NCBI RefSeq assembly: GCF_035222375.1
Contig: NC_085887.1
Coordinates: 1,277,501-1,341,500 of the forward strand
DNA: 64,000 bases
Reading direction: 5' to 3'
DNA from: Podospora pseudocomata
Taxonomy: Eukaryota; Ascomycota; Sordariomycetes; Sordariales; Podosporaceae
The notes beneath the pieces were generated by a model. The model had not been told where the DNA came from and made no database searches. It saw only the letters and a list, made by a program, of their open reading frames with translations. Position numbers and translations under genes: made by a program. Positions 1 through 10,506 of this stretch are shown here, piece after piece. Within the stretch, counting starts at the first letter, position 1; the number at the start of each line of letters is the position of its first letter.

Positions 1-156
1 CAAGAGAGGTTTTGCTTCCTGCCTCTTCGCTCCACGTTCCGGATCACTTGCTGATGAAACGCCGCTGTGCTTTGAGTTGTCATAGAATCATCTCTATTTT
101 TCCAACCTCGGTAAAACACCCCCGATTATCTTGACCACACTTCCACGTCCTCACAT

Positions 157-1128
157 CTACTCAACCTCATCCCTCCAAGGAATGCTCCTCGCCGCCCCCT
201 CCCTCGTAACCGTCACCGCCGCCGCCTTATTCGCCCTCCCCACCGCCCCCCCAACATCAAACTCCCCCCCCTCCTTCCTCGCCCTCGCAGCCTCAAGCGC
301 ATACCTCCCCACAAACGTATCCCCCGCCCCAGTAGTATCAACAACCTTGACCCCCTTCTCAGCCTCGATCAACCCACTCCTTCCCCCCTTGGTCAAATAA
401 AACACCCCCCTCCCCCCAAGCGTAGCAATAAAATTCTCCACCCCCTTCCCCACGAACCCTTTCCCAACCCTCTCCAACCCCTCCAGCGTATCCAGCTCCT
501 TTTCCTCAACCCCCCCAAGAATGGCAGCCTCCGTCTCATTCACAATCAAATGCCTCAACCCGTCATAAACCCCATCCGGCAGAATCTTCGCCGGCGCCGG
601 ATTGAGCAAAACATCCACCCCCCGTCTCTTCGCCTCCTCCACCGCTTCGAGTACAGTCCCCATCGGAATTTCGAGTTGCATGATCAACAAATCGGTCTTG
701 TCCAACCACCCCCCCTGTGTAACGTACTCCTCCCCTACTTGGTGGTTCGCCTCTCCGGAGATGATGATTCTGTTTTGGCCTGTTTCCGCCTCCACGACGA
801 TCATGGCGATGCCAGTTTTCTTGTTGGGGAGTTTGGTTACCAGGGAGGAGTCGACCCCGTGGGTGGCGAGGTTAGACAACAAAAGGTCGCCGTTGGAGTC
901 GGAGCCTACGGCGCCGACCATGGAGACGTGGGCGGAGGGGGAGGAGAGGTCGCGGGGGCGTGAGAGCTTGGCGCAGGCGACGGCTTGGTTGGAACCTTTG
1001 CCGCCTGGGGAGGTGAGGAAGGAGGTTGCGGTTAGGGTTTCGCCTGGGAGGGGGTGGTGGGGGACGTAGGCTACTAGGTCGGTGTTGAGGGAGCCGAGGA
1101 TTGTTATGTGGGGGATTTGGGAGGACAT
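157..1128 (-). CDS. RBK1: Ribokinase (PfkB family)
   Basis: Single-exon gene of 323 residues, the usual ribokinase length. It should phosphorylate D-ribose at O5 with ATP in the cytosol and so feed ribose into the pentose phosphate pathway. The N-terminus carries the PfkB beta-strand GSLNTDLVAYV and the first PfkB signature GGKGSNQAVACAKL (about residues 42-55). The second signature DTTGAGDTF begins near residue 264 and contains the catalytic Asp of the GAGD anion hole; the stretch GRANKAAAVTVTREGA that follows fits the monovalent-cation loop. The start has A at -3 and sits directly before the conserved first strand. On the coding strand the 5' half is C-rich and the 3' half strongly G-rich. 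The family call is confident; ribose specificity rests on overall similarity. The 156 bases to the left edge of the window hold nothing recognisable. Confidence 0.93.
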   Translation of the reverse strand: MSSQIPHITILGSLNTDLVAYVPHHPLPGETLTATSFLTSPGGKGSNQAVACAKLSRPRDLSSPSAHVSMVGAVGSDSNGDLLLSNLATHGVDSSLVTKLPNKKTGIAMIVVEAETGQNRIIISGEANHQVGEEYVTQGGWLDKTDLLIMQLEIPMGTVLEAVEEAKRRGVDVLLNPAPAKILPDGVYDGLRHLIVNETEAAILGGVEEKELDTLEGLERVGKGFVGKGVENFIATLGGRGVFYLTKGGRSGLIEAEKGVKVVDTTGAGDTFVGRYALEAARARKEGGEFDVGGAVGRANKAAAVTVTREGAARSIPWRDEVE

Positions 1129-1939
1129 TTTGATGGTTTGGGGGCTGTTTTTTGTTTTGTTTGTTTTTGTTTTTTTGGGTCTGGGAGTTTGATCAAGTTT
1201 GAAGGTGAGGTTTGTGATGTTGGCGGTTGTTGGGGTAAAAGTTACAAGTGAGTTGAATGATGAGGGATGGAATGGTTGATGAAAATAAGAGGGGATGTTT
1301 AAAGTGGGGTAAGGTCTTTTGCACCTGCCTTGTGCAGTTAAGATGGGTGATATCGGAGGGCGGCGAAAACCTTGATTTTTCCTTCCCTTGGAAAATAAGA
1401 TTTGTTGACTCTCAAATATAGGACTTGAGATCTTGGAGATGGGCTTTGTCGAGTTGTAGGTGTAAAGCAGATAGCAAGAGGTTGGATGAGGGGCAGCTGT
1501 TTACATTCTCGAAAATAAGTGGTCTGATACCCGAGAACACGCGGTCACCTGAACACTGCCTCAATACTCCAGCTCTCATGATCTTGTGACCAAATCCATC
1601 GGATGAGATAACGCCAACCATTCTATTAGAGGGACTTAATTTTAGACGCATTCATGTTTGTTTTCGAAGCTGATGTTTGTCGACATGAGACCATAGCAGC
1701 GTTCTGATATTTGAATACACACTTCGATACCAGTTGTGACACGCATATCCTTCCGAGCGATTCTCACCACCAACGTAAATCTCAAGGCGAAATCTGTTGA
1801 AGATTGAGATTCACACAATACTCATATGAGGTACTCTCCCACAAAATTCGCACCTTCCCATAGCCCAAAAAGCAAACAACACAACCGGCCATCATCATAA
1901 CGACATCTCACCCACCACCTTCCCTCTCTTCTATGATGC
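1129..1939. other. Intergenic, ribokinase promoter and GFA gene 3' flank
   Basis: This 811-base stretch lies upstream of the ribokinase and downstream of the tandem-GFA gene. It is T/G-rich next to the ribokinase start (a T-rich run near 1150-1175). Short open frames, such as 1412-1651 on the minus strand, have no coding character. No gene seen. Confidence 0.6.
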
Positions 1940-3053
1940 TCACGGATTCACATACTCCCCCCCCTCCCCCGCCCTCCTAACCTGCCTCACCCTCCCCCCC
2001 CGTCTCAACCCCTCCACATCCAACTCATCCTGATTCACCACCCTCAAATTAACCGGTCGAATATCCTTGAACCCCTCCCTAAACTTTCTCATCTCCTCTG
2101 AAACCTCCTCCCCTTCCTGGATAGGCACCGGCTCGGCAAGAACCAACACCCCGCAGTGTTTACACGATCCTTTGCGGACAATCTTTTGGTTGAATCCATA
2201 CCAGGTGAGGTTTTCCCTCCCGGAAATGACAAGCTGGTCTTTTGTTGGATAGGCCCAGACGTAGCCGCCCTGTTCAGAGGGCTGTCAGATGGGTTGGCAA
2301 GGGGGGAACGGGGGGGACCTACACGGATACAATGGCTGCAGTTGCACTCTGCTAGCATGCCTTTGTAGGATTGGCTCTCGAAGGGGTGGTCGACTTTGAG
2401 GGCGGCGGTTACGGCGCCGCAGTGGCAGGAGCCGTGGTAGAGGGTTCCTTGGTTGTCTGGGATTGACTGAGGGGAGGGGAGAGGGCCGGGGTGGGTAGGG
2501 GGGGTGTAAGGGGGTGGGTGGGCTGTGCTGTCGACGCTGGAAGGGGGTGTTAGTTGTTTGCGGGAGAGAAGGGGGGAGAAAGGGGGCATACTGTCGCTCT
2601 TGGAGGGCCCAGATGTCGAGGTTTTGGATGCAGCGGGCCTGTGTTGGATGATGGTCAGTGAGGTGATGATGTAAAGAGAATGTTGGTGTAAAACGCACAT
2701 TGATGCCCATGTTCATCGGGGGGTCGAAGAACTCGGATGTTCCGTAGGTTGCGGTGCCGCATTTGCTGCAGAACTACACAAGTCTGTTAGTTGAGCGACG
2801 GTGGTATATGATGAGTGAGACTCACTTGATGCTTCCACTTCTTCTCCCCAAACTGATACTGCTTGATAGTCCCCCCATCCTTGACAATCTTCAGCTCAAC
2901 CCCCGGAGTAATAGCGAAATACCCCTTCTTGTAGCAAATACTGCAGTTGCAAATCACACCTGACTTGATCTCGGGGGCTTCAAACTCAAAGACAAAGGCA
3001 CCGCAGTGGCAGTTGCCGCGGTATTTCTTGATTTGCTGTTCCGAGTCCGCCAT
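1940..3053 (-). CDS. Tandem GFA-domain (CENP-V/Gfa-like) zinc protein
   Basis: Five exons reconstructed by hand: 3053-2826, 2773-2699, 2638-2592, 2536-2323 and 2281-1940, giving 301 residues. All joins keep frame, and intron 3 has an AACTAAC branch site. The protein holds two GFA (glutathione-dependent formaldehyde-activating) domains in a row. The first has GNCHCGA, CNCSIC and FCSKCGT; the second has GSCHCGA, CNCSHC and SCKHCGV. Each repeat therefore keeps the full Cys set for its two zinc sites. GFA family members bind glutathione or small thiol adducts in some bacteria; fungal paralogues are largely uncharacterised, so no reaction is assigned. A linker rich in Pro/His separates the domains. 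The last intron is only about 41 nt, so that join is the least certain. A CTACCTAGGTAGGTA element lies about 55-70 bases upstream of the start. Confidence 0.8.
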
Positions 3054-3105
3054 TTTGTTCAGTTTCGGACGTTGATAGTCAGGATTGAAGTTGTGAGGTT
3101 CTCGA

Positions 3106-3120
3106 CTACCTAGGTAGGTA
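3106..3120. promoter_or_regulatory. CTACCTAGGTAGGTA palindromic element
   Basis: A near-perfect inverted repeat centred on CCTAGG, about 55-70 bases upstream of the GFA-gene start codon. Related TACC/GGTA blocks recur upstream of EGT1, the Zn2Cys6 gene, FKBP and MSB2. Its role as a promoter element is inferred from position and recurrence only. Confidence 0.35.
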
Positions 3121-5913
3121 AATCGGAAGCTGCCATCAATTACTCGGCTGCCTTGCCCTTTGTGAACCAACATCCATCCCACACGAGCACACGTAACCAC
3201 CGGGCCAACTTTGACCCCGATTATCTGTTACAACGTTCCATCAGACACCAGTAATGTACATAATATTCTTGACTTCGGACTTCGGACTCGAATCCTTTCC
3301 TCCCCAATGGGATTCATTGGAGGGGCTTGGCACGCTTCTGTCGTGTCGAGAGTACCCCGCGGCGCGAGAGTGTACGCGGTGTCAGGTGACCTAGGTATCG
3401 TAGGGTAGAGAGTTGAAGAGGGAAGAGAACCATCGACAGCCACGACATCGCCAACGGTCTGTCTCACTCCCCGCCCTTTCTTCTCCAGCATCAACGATTT
3501 GTTGGGACAGCATCGCAATGATCACTTGACCACTTTTACCCCAGAAAATACTTCCTCAAAAAAATCAAAAAATCAAAAAAAAGAAAGCACGACAGGCGGT
3601 GAGGAAAAAACCCATATCCTCGGGTCCCAAGAGATGACATATGTCCTCCCCCCGAGTCGGTGTGCCCCCATGCCGGATCGCGCTCGGCCCCTCGCTCCGG
3701 GAATGAAGCTTCACCCAAGCATCGGATAAGGCTATGCCGCATTTTCTAGATGCCGGTGCGGAAAGAAGAACAAGCAGTGGCCACATGACCATGTGAAGAT
3801 CCTCTTGAGATCGATAAATCATATCAATGTAGTGGGCTAGATTTCCGTCCTACCGGCGGTCGAAAACTTAAGCATCAGCTGATCGTGGTACGGATTACGA
3901 GAGAGATGAAACTCTACGAACCCGTCAGCTGGGGTTACCTTTGTTGCACTACTTTTCTTCCGAGAGAGATGTCAACAATAAGGAACCTTTTGCCAGGGCG
4001 ACGAGGGTGCTGCAAGGCACTACTAGACGGATCGACACTCGACATCGACTTTGTGTCGTCCAGGTACAGAATGGTTGTCCGGCAGGCAGATCGACAAACT
4101 TGACGACATGTTGGTTTCTGGAGACGAGACCAGCTACAGTAGATAGCCGTCGGCAAGTGAACTCTTGCCGATGACTGGTGTTGAATGTTGATAGACCAGG
4201 TTCCCCGCACCAAACGAATCCCGAGCTGTTCGTCCGGTGGATGTTGCTGCTGTGGTCGGCATGCAGCGTGCCTTTTTGGTGTGTGGTCCGGCGGGCCCGG
4301 CGTTGTCTGGGCGTGGGGTGGCCCCGGGAGTCTGGAGCAGGGGAGAGGGAGGCTGGTCACCGTTCCGGACCATTGCGGGTCGGGTGGAAGGCCGACAAAT
4401 CAGAGCCTAGTCCGGCTTGGCCCGATTGTCGATTCGCGAATGGGACTGTTGCTGATGGGGGATGGGGATGACGTCGACGATTGGTCATTGTTGTCTTTTC
4501 TCTCGCTGGATTGTTTCAAATTTGCCCCGCCGTAAGGGCGAAAAGAAAAGACGGAAATTTTCGCGTCGAGAAAGGGAACTTCGTCGAGATGCTTGCTGCA
4601 AGGACTCTATGACCTTGTTATGTCTGATGTGATCGACGGCGTTGTGACCCCTTTTGCTCCATCGGGCTTCAACGAGCCCATGCATCTCCATGTTGGCTGT
4701 ACCCTTCTCAGCAAAAAGATGCGAGTACTCAGCAGAAGGACCTCGAGATCGTTCAACTCCAGCTGCTACCGGACGCGAGCTGCGAGCTGCGAGCTGTGAT
4801 GCGTTGTATAAGGCGGGGTTTGCCGATGGTGGTGAGGGGTAACGACGGGGTTCATCGTGGCGTGTGGCTCTCTGTCTACATCGTCATATTCCTTCCCTCG
4901 CAACATCTGAGATGAGATGAGATGTAATGAGGATGTGGCCTCATCATCCGTTCCTCCATTGGGACATATCCGTGTCTTTTCCGCTACAGGTACCCGAGAC
5001 AGAGGCAAAGAGAAGAGGAGTTGTAAGGTAGAGTCAAGATGACGAGTGCTCTGCGGGTCCATCGCTCCTCTCCAATCCACACTTGGCTGTGCCTGTCAAG
5101 CTGATCGTTCGTTCCTACCAAGCTTGGCATGGAAGAAAACATGGAATTTCCAGAGCACTAATTCAACTTTGTACCTTGTCTTGTTGACCGCCCGCCCTGA
5201 GAGTGAGACACCTCGTCCCGTCTCCCGCCTGTCACTTGCTTGGACGATGGCCATGTTCCCCGGATTTTCATCTGCTGTACATACACGCACCCGCCCCCGC
5301 CCGTTGCCCGCTCCCATGGCAAGAAGGCGGCATTCGGTCAGGAACACGACATATGCACGAGAAGAAGACGCTAACCTCTGCTCCAGTCGCCCGGCGTGGG
5401 GCCCGCAACACCATCTGTCTTGTGATTTGTCCCTTGCATCACCAACTCCCACGTTCCCCAGAATGAGGCGGTGCCCGGCCTGCATTCCATGACAAAAAGA
5501 TTCCGTCTTGAGCCCTCCCGACAGAGGCAACATTCCTTCTGGAATCCAAAGTACGAGCTATAGGAACAGGTACATACATGGGACATAACAAGAGACAGGC
5601 GAACTAGCGGCCGGCTAGCACCCGCCAGTCCCGGCACCTCTTTCCCATCCATACAGACTCGAACAGAACCTTTTTCATGGTGTCCACTTGACGCTCTGAT
5701 TGGCAATGGAAGGGGCCGATCCACCAGGGACGCTTCTTGCTGTCCACCCTTCTGGGGCCATCTTGGTCATGAGTCCCGCCCTGGTCACGCTACATGCGGT
5801 GTTCTGCCCCTTGATATTTTTAACCTCTATACTCCCCAGGTACCTACCTTACTTTCCAAGATGACTATAAGGTAGCGTTTTCTTGGATAGGTTCGGCGGT
5901 AACCCGTACAGCT

Positions 5914-5934
5914 TACCTACCTACCTACCTACCT
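5914..5934. repeat. (TACC)n tandem repeat in EGT1 promoter
   Basis: Five tandem TACC units, about 190-210 bases upstream of the EGT1 start codon. It matches the TACC/GGTA motif seen at other promoters in the window. Confidence 0.7.
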
Positions 5935-6029
5935 CCCCGTACCTTCCTCACCCCCTCGCGAGCCGCCAAGCTAGATCCCGTTCTTTGTTCGGCGACCCGG
6001 TATCTGGATCGGAATACACCATCCTCTCT

Positions 6030-6037
6030 TATATAAG
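6030..6037 (+). promoter_or_regulatory. TATA box of EGT1
   Basis: TATATAAG, 85-92 bases upstream of the EGT1 start codon. This leaves room for a short 5' leader. Predicted from sequence and position. Confidence 0.5.
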
Positions 6038-6121
6038 TACCTTCATTCCAGTTCCCTCTGGCGCCAATCCGTCGTCGATTGTTTGGCAACATCACACCAT
6101 CACACGGTTCAGTTCTCCACG

Positions 6122-9100
6122 ATGCCTAGTAGTGCTCCAGATTTGACCGTCATGGCGTACGGTGCACTTGCTAGCCTCAAGGCCGCCGCTGCTGCCAAGG
6201 ACAAGACAAAACCCAAGCTGTTCAGTCATCCCAAGGTTGACATCATTGATATCCGCCGTGTCGAGGTCGAGACAAACCTCAAGGCCGACATTGTCTCCCA
6301 GTTCTGTCCAAAGGAAGGGCCCAGAAAGCTTCCCACACTGCTCTTGTACGACGAGAGAGGGTTGCAGTTGTTTGAGAAGGCATGTCTTTTTCGTTGAGTC
6401 GTCAGGAGTGAAGGGCGAGCGAAGTTGCTGACAGAATTCCAGATTACGTATTTGGAAGAGTACTACCTGACCAACGATGAGATTCAAGTGCTCGAGTCGT
6501 CGGCCAAAGAGATTGCCGGCAGCATTCCTTCAGGGTCTATGGTTATCGAACTCGGCAGTGGGTGAGTCCAATGGCAGCGCGGTTTTGTTGTGGGGGCTGT
6601 TGTTATGCTGACCTTTGGTCCCAAAGAAACCTTCGAAAAGTGAATCTGCTTCTGCAAGCTTTCGAGGACGCCGGCAAGAGCATTGACTACTACGCTTTGG
6701 ATCTCTCCAAGCAAGAGCTCGAGCGTACCCTTGCCCAGCTTCCCGCATATCAGCATGTCCGAGCTCATGGTCTGTTTGGAACGTACGACGATGGGCGGGA
6801 GTGGCTCAAGGACCCATCCAATATTTCAAGAAGGAAGTGCATAATGAGTCTTGGGTCAAGCATTGGTGAGTGTCCCTCCCATTCGTGCCCGACTTGAGAG
6901 CAGCAGGGAGAACCTGAACCTAACGCAACTCCGCCAGGGAATTTCGAGCGAAGCGCGGCCGCCTCGTTTCTCAAGTCATTCTCCGATGTCCTCAGCCATG
7001 GTGACACCATGCTGATTGGGCTGGATGCTTGCAACGACCCGGCCAAAGTCTAGTATGTTCCATCCAGTTCCCCCTTCGTGCAGATTCGATTTCAAGGTTC
7101 GCTGACCGGCATACCTGAACAGCCACGCCTACAATGGTATGTCCTACCGCACGCACTCTGCAGTGTGATTATTACGCTGACTTGTAGTTTTGTGGGATCA
7201 CACACAGACAAGGAGGGCATCACCCATGAGTACGTCATGCTCACCACCCGCCCCTTTTTTGACAAGCTGCATATATGAAGGGAACTTGAGCAACTGACGG
7301 GGGACCTAGGTTCATTCTGAATGGTCTTCGCCATGCCAACAGGGTCCTTGGACAGGCTGCCTTCCACGAAAGGGACTGGAGGGTGATTGGTGAATACGTC
7401 CATGACGCCGAGGGAGGGCGCCATCAAGCCTTCTACTCACCGGTACGTGACACGACCGTTTTTGGCCAAGTCATCCGGCCCCACGAGCGAGTCCAGGTCG
7501 AGGAGAGCCTGAAGTGGTCTCCGGAGGAGACACGGAAGATGTGGGACCTGGCCGGTATGACCGAGATGGGGAAGTGGATGCACGGCACAGAATATGGTGA
7601 GCAACCTGCCTTCCCTTTCACACACATTACCTATATCCCTATTTTCCGGCGGCAACTGGGCTCTGCGCGGTTCTTTCCCTCTCTCTCTCTCTCTTGACAG
7701 GCCGGTCAACGATGATTTTACCCAAGCTTTACCCCACGTTTTGACCTTTTGACACGTGGGACCAGTCGTACGATTTGCTTCTGCGCCGTGAAACACATCT
7801 CGATTGTGTGTGCCCTTTGCTGCGGGAAGAGGTCGTCCCCACTGGCCACCATGGTCTACCGATGGGTGTGTGTTGGGCTGCGGGGTCAACGGCCAGCCAA
7901 GGACCCAGGCTGTTAACATAGTCTTATTTCACTTGGAGAGAGACGGAGACAGAGAGAGCAAGAATGACTAACAGCAGCAATATGCAGGCCTTCATCTACT
8001 CACCAAGTCAAAGATGTCATTCAGCCTGATTCCTTCCGTCTACGCCCGCAGCGCCCTTCCCACCATATCGGATTGGGAGGCGGTTTGGGCGGCATGGGAT
8101 GTTGTCACACGTGAGATGCTGCCGCACGAGGAGCTGCTTGAGAAGCCCATCAAGCTCCGCAACGCCTGCATCTTCTACCTCGGCCACATCCCCACCTTCC
8201 TCGACATCCAGCTGAGCAAGACGACCAAGGAGCCGCTGACGGAACCGGAAACGTACTCGCTGATTTTTGAGAGAGGGATCGACCCTGATGTCGACAACCC
8301 CGAGTTGTGCCATGCCCACTCGGAAATACCTGACGAATGGCCCTCGGTGGAGGACGTCCTGGCCTATCAAAACCGGGTGCGAGCTCGCGTACAGAGCATG
8401 TATGCAAGCGGTGCCGAAAGCATCCCGCGGCATGTGGGTCGGGCGGTTTGGGTGGGCTTCGAGCATGAGCTCATGCACCTGGAGACGCTGCTGTACATGA
8501 TGCTGCAGAGCGACAGGACGCTGCCGCCGTCGCACGTGCCGGCGCCGGACTGGGAGAAGCTGGCGGCCAGGGCGAGGGGGGAGGGGGTGGTGAATGAGTG
8601 GTTTGATATTCCGGAGCAGGAGATCACCATAGGGTTGGATGATCCAGAGGACGGGACGGACATTGATAATGTGTATGGTTGGTAGGTTTTTCCCCCCCTT
8701 TCATCAACATGAACACCCCTAACAAAAACAGGGACAACGAAAAACCTGTCCGCCGGGTAAAAGTCCACTCCTTCCAAGCCCAAGGCCGCCCCATCACCAA
8801 CGAAGAATACGCTCAATACCTCTACAACACCTCGAGCAACAAACTCCCCGCCTCATGGGTGGAAATCCCCCCATCCAACCACACCAACGGAACCACCTCC
8901 CCCCTCCCAGAATCCTTCCTCCACAATAAAGCAGTCCGCACCATCTACGGCCCCGTCCCCCTCTCCCTCGCCCTCGACTGGCCAGTCTTTGCGTCATACG
9001 ACGAACTCTCCTCCTGCGCCACCTACATGGGCGGACGCATCCCCACCTTTTTCGAAACCCGCAGCATCTATCAATACGCAGAAGAGCTCAAGAAGAAGAA

Positions 9101-9615
9101 GGACGTGGAAAACCAACTCGGAAAGACAGTTCCCGCCGTGAATGGTCACCTCTGCAACAACGGGGTGGAGATTTCTCCCCCTGCTACCCCCACTACGACG
9201 ACTGCTTCTTCTGATGCTGGTGGGGAGACTGATTTGTTTATTGACCTTTCAGACGCAAATGTCGGCTTGCACAACTGGCATCCTGTACCCGTGACGGGGA
9301 AGGGGAATAAACTGGCTGGGCAGGCGGAGATGGGCGGTGTGTGGGAGTGGACTAGTTCTGTGCTGGAGGAGTGGGAGGGGTTTGAGGCGATGGGGTTGTA
9401 TCCAGGGTATACGGCTGATTTTTTTGACGGGAAGCATAATGTTGTTCTTGGGGGGAGCTGGGCGACGCACCCGAGGATTGCGGGGAGGAGGAGTTTGTGA
9501 GTTTTTTTTTTTTTCTCCCATGTTGAACGAGGGGCTAACGAGGAGCAGTGTCAATTGGTACCAAAGAAACTACCCTTATGCTTGGGTAGGGGCGAGGTTG
9601 GTGAGGGATATCTAA
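6122..9615 (+). CDS. EGT1: Ergothioneine biosynthesis protein 1 (EgtD-EgtB fusion)
   Basis: Ten exons: 6122-6379, 6443-6561, 6627-6865, 6938-7052, 7123-7136, 7210-7231, 7310-7596, 7988-8681, 8732-9496 and 9549-9615, giving 859 residues, close to N. crassa Egt-1. The N-terminal part is a SAM-dependent histidine N-alpha-trimethyltransferase (VIELGSGN near residue 120). The middle is a DinB-type iron domain with HELMHLE (His511, His515, Glu517). The C-terminus is a formylglycine-enzyme-like sulfoxide synthase domain ending GGSWATHPRIAGRRSF...WVGARLVRDI. The protein makes trimethylhistidine (hercynine) and joins it to cysteine with O2 to give hercynylcysteine sulfoxide; a separate lyase (Egt2, not in this window) finishes ergothioneine. 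Intron 1 begins GC, not GT. Exons 5 and 6 are only 14 and 22 nt. Intron 7 is 391 nt, far longer than the rest. ATG 6122 is preferred; an in-frame TTG at 6083 is unlikely. Confidence 0.93.
7679..7694. repeat. (CT)n tract in EGT1 intron 7
   Basis: A pure CT dinucleotide run inside the unusually long 391-nt seventh intron of EGT1. Confidence 0.7.
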
Positions 9616-10506
9616 GTCTGGATGCTCTCTCAGTTTCAGACTTCTGATATCTCTTCTGCCTCACCCTTTCCAGCATTCTATGGTCGGGGGATTCTTTTCT
9701 CATCTATTTATCGACGCCACTCTTTCTTCTTCTTTACGGTTGTCGGAAAACCCAAAAGAGAAACGAGAATTTGGAAAAGCGCGGTCGTTTTTCACACACA
9801 TACAAAAGCCAGAAAACACGAGGCACTTTTTTCATTTTGAGATGCCGCCTCCGGGGGCTGTTTAATAGTATTTTTATTTTATCATTATAGCTCTCTCTTT
9901 TAAGGAATGGTATTGGGTTTCTGGTATTTCGTTTCGGATCATCAGATCGTTTCAGGTACTTAAGTAGTCGAGTTGTCTTGCTGTAGGACATTATGATTGA
10001 GTTCTCTCTCTGTTCTAACTGCATCTCCTAATAATGGCGAAGCAGTGGGATGGGACCGACCCTCAAAGTGTGAGAGAAGAGCCGTCTTCCTTCACAATAT
10101 CGTTTAAACATCATATATTTGGATTTGACGCTCTGCCTCAAATGTCATCCACCCTTACCTATCAACCTTGCTTCTACCGAATAGAAAAAAAAGAAGAAAA
10201 AATTGTTTGATACATAAACTCCAACGCTGCCAAAAAAGATGAACCAAACGCCTGTTTTTCAAATCTCTCCAGTGAGATTTATTTATATCATCCACCCATT
10301 CGTCATCCTTCTTGATGTCTCCCTTCTCCCCTTCTCCTCCTCCTTCTCAAGCCCTTCTCCCCTCTCACCCTCAGAACCGCACTCACAAACCCCCTAAGCC
10401 TTCCCACCTTCCCCCTCCGCCTTCTTCCCCGTACTCATCTTCTGCCTGTTTTTGTTTCCCCATCATTAGCCCCCACCCCCCCCCTCAACCATCAGGACCA
10501 GAAAAC
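9616..10506. other. Convergent intergenic region, EGT1 and kinase 3' ends
   Basis: Shared 3' flank of two converging genes. It is AT-rich at 9840-10280, with several TTTTAT/AATAAA-like stretches fitting 3' UTR and poly(A) signals (for example near 9870-9890). A C-rich stretch at 10320-10500 abuts the kinase stop codon. No gene seen. Confidence 0.6.

Larger units (their letters stand above)
3054..6121. other. Intergenic 3 kb between divergent GFA and EGT1 genes
   Basis: No open frame here has coding character or a plausible splice partner; frames at 3935-4360, 4185-4535 and 5046-5533 are composition artefacts. The stretch holds the divergent promoters. Palindromic TACCTAGGTA-type elements lie near 3106-3120, 3389-3398 and 5839-5851. 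A short GAGAT repeat lies near 4911-4925, and a TACC repeat and TATA box lie before EGT1. Confidence 0.6.

Noticed and set aside
5046-5533. Overlapping frames of 145-148 codons on both strands upstream of EGT1
   Set aside because: They mirror one another and show no biased codon use or family character.
6083-6121. In-frame TTG upstream of the EGT1 ATG
   Set aside because: Non-ATG start would add a leader not needed by the family; the ATG at 6122 has A at -3.
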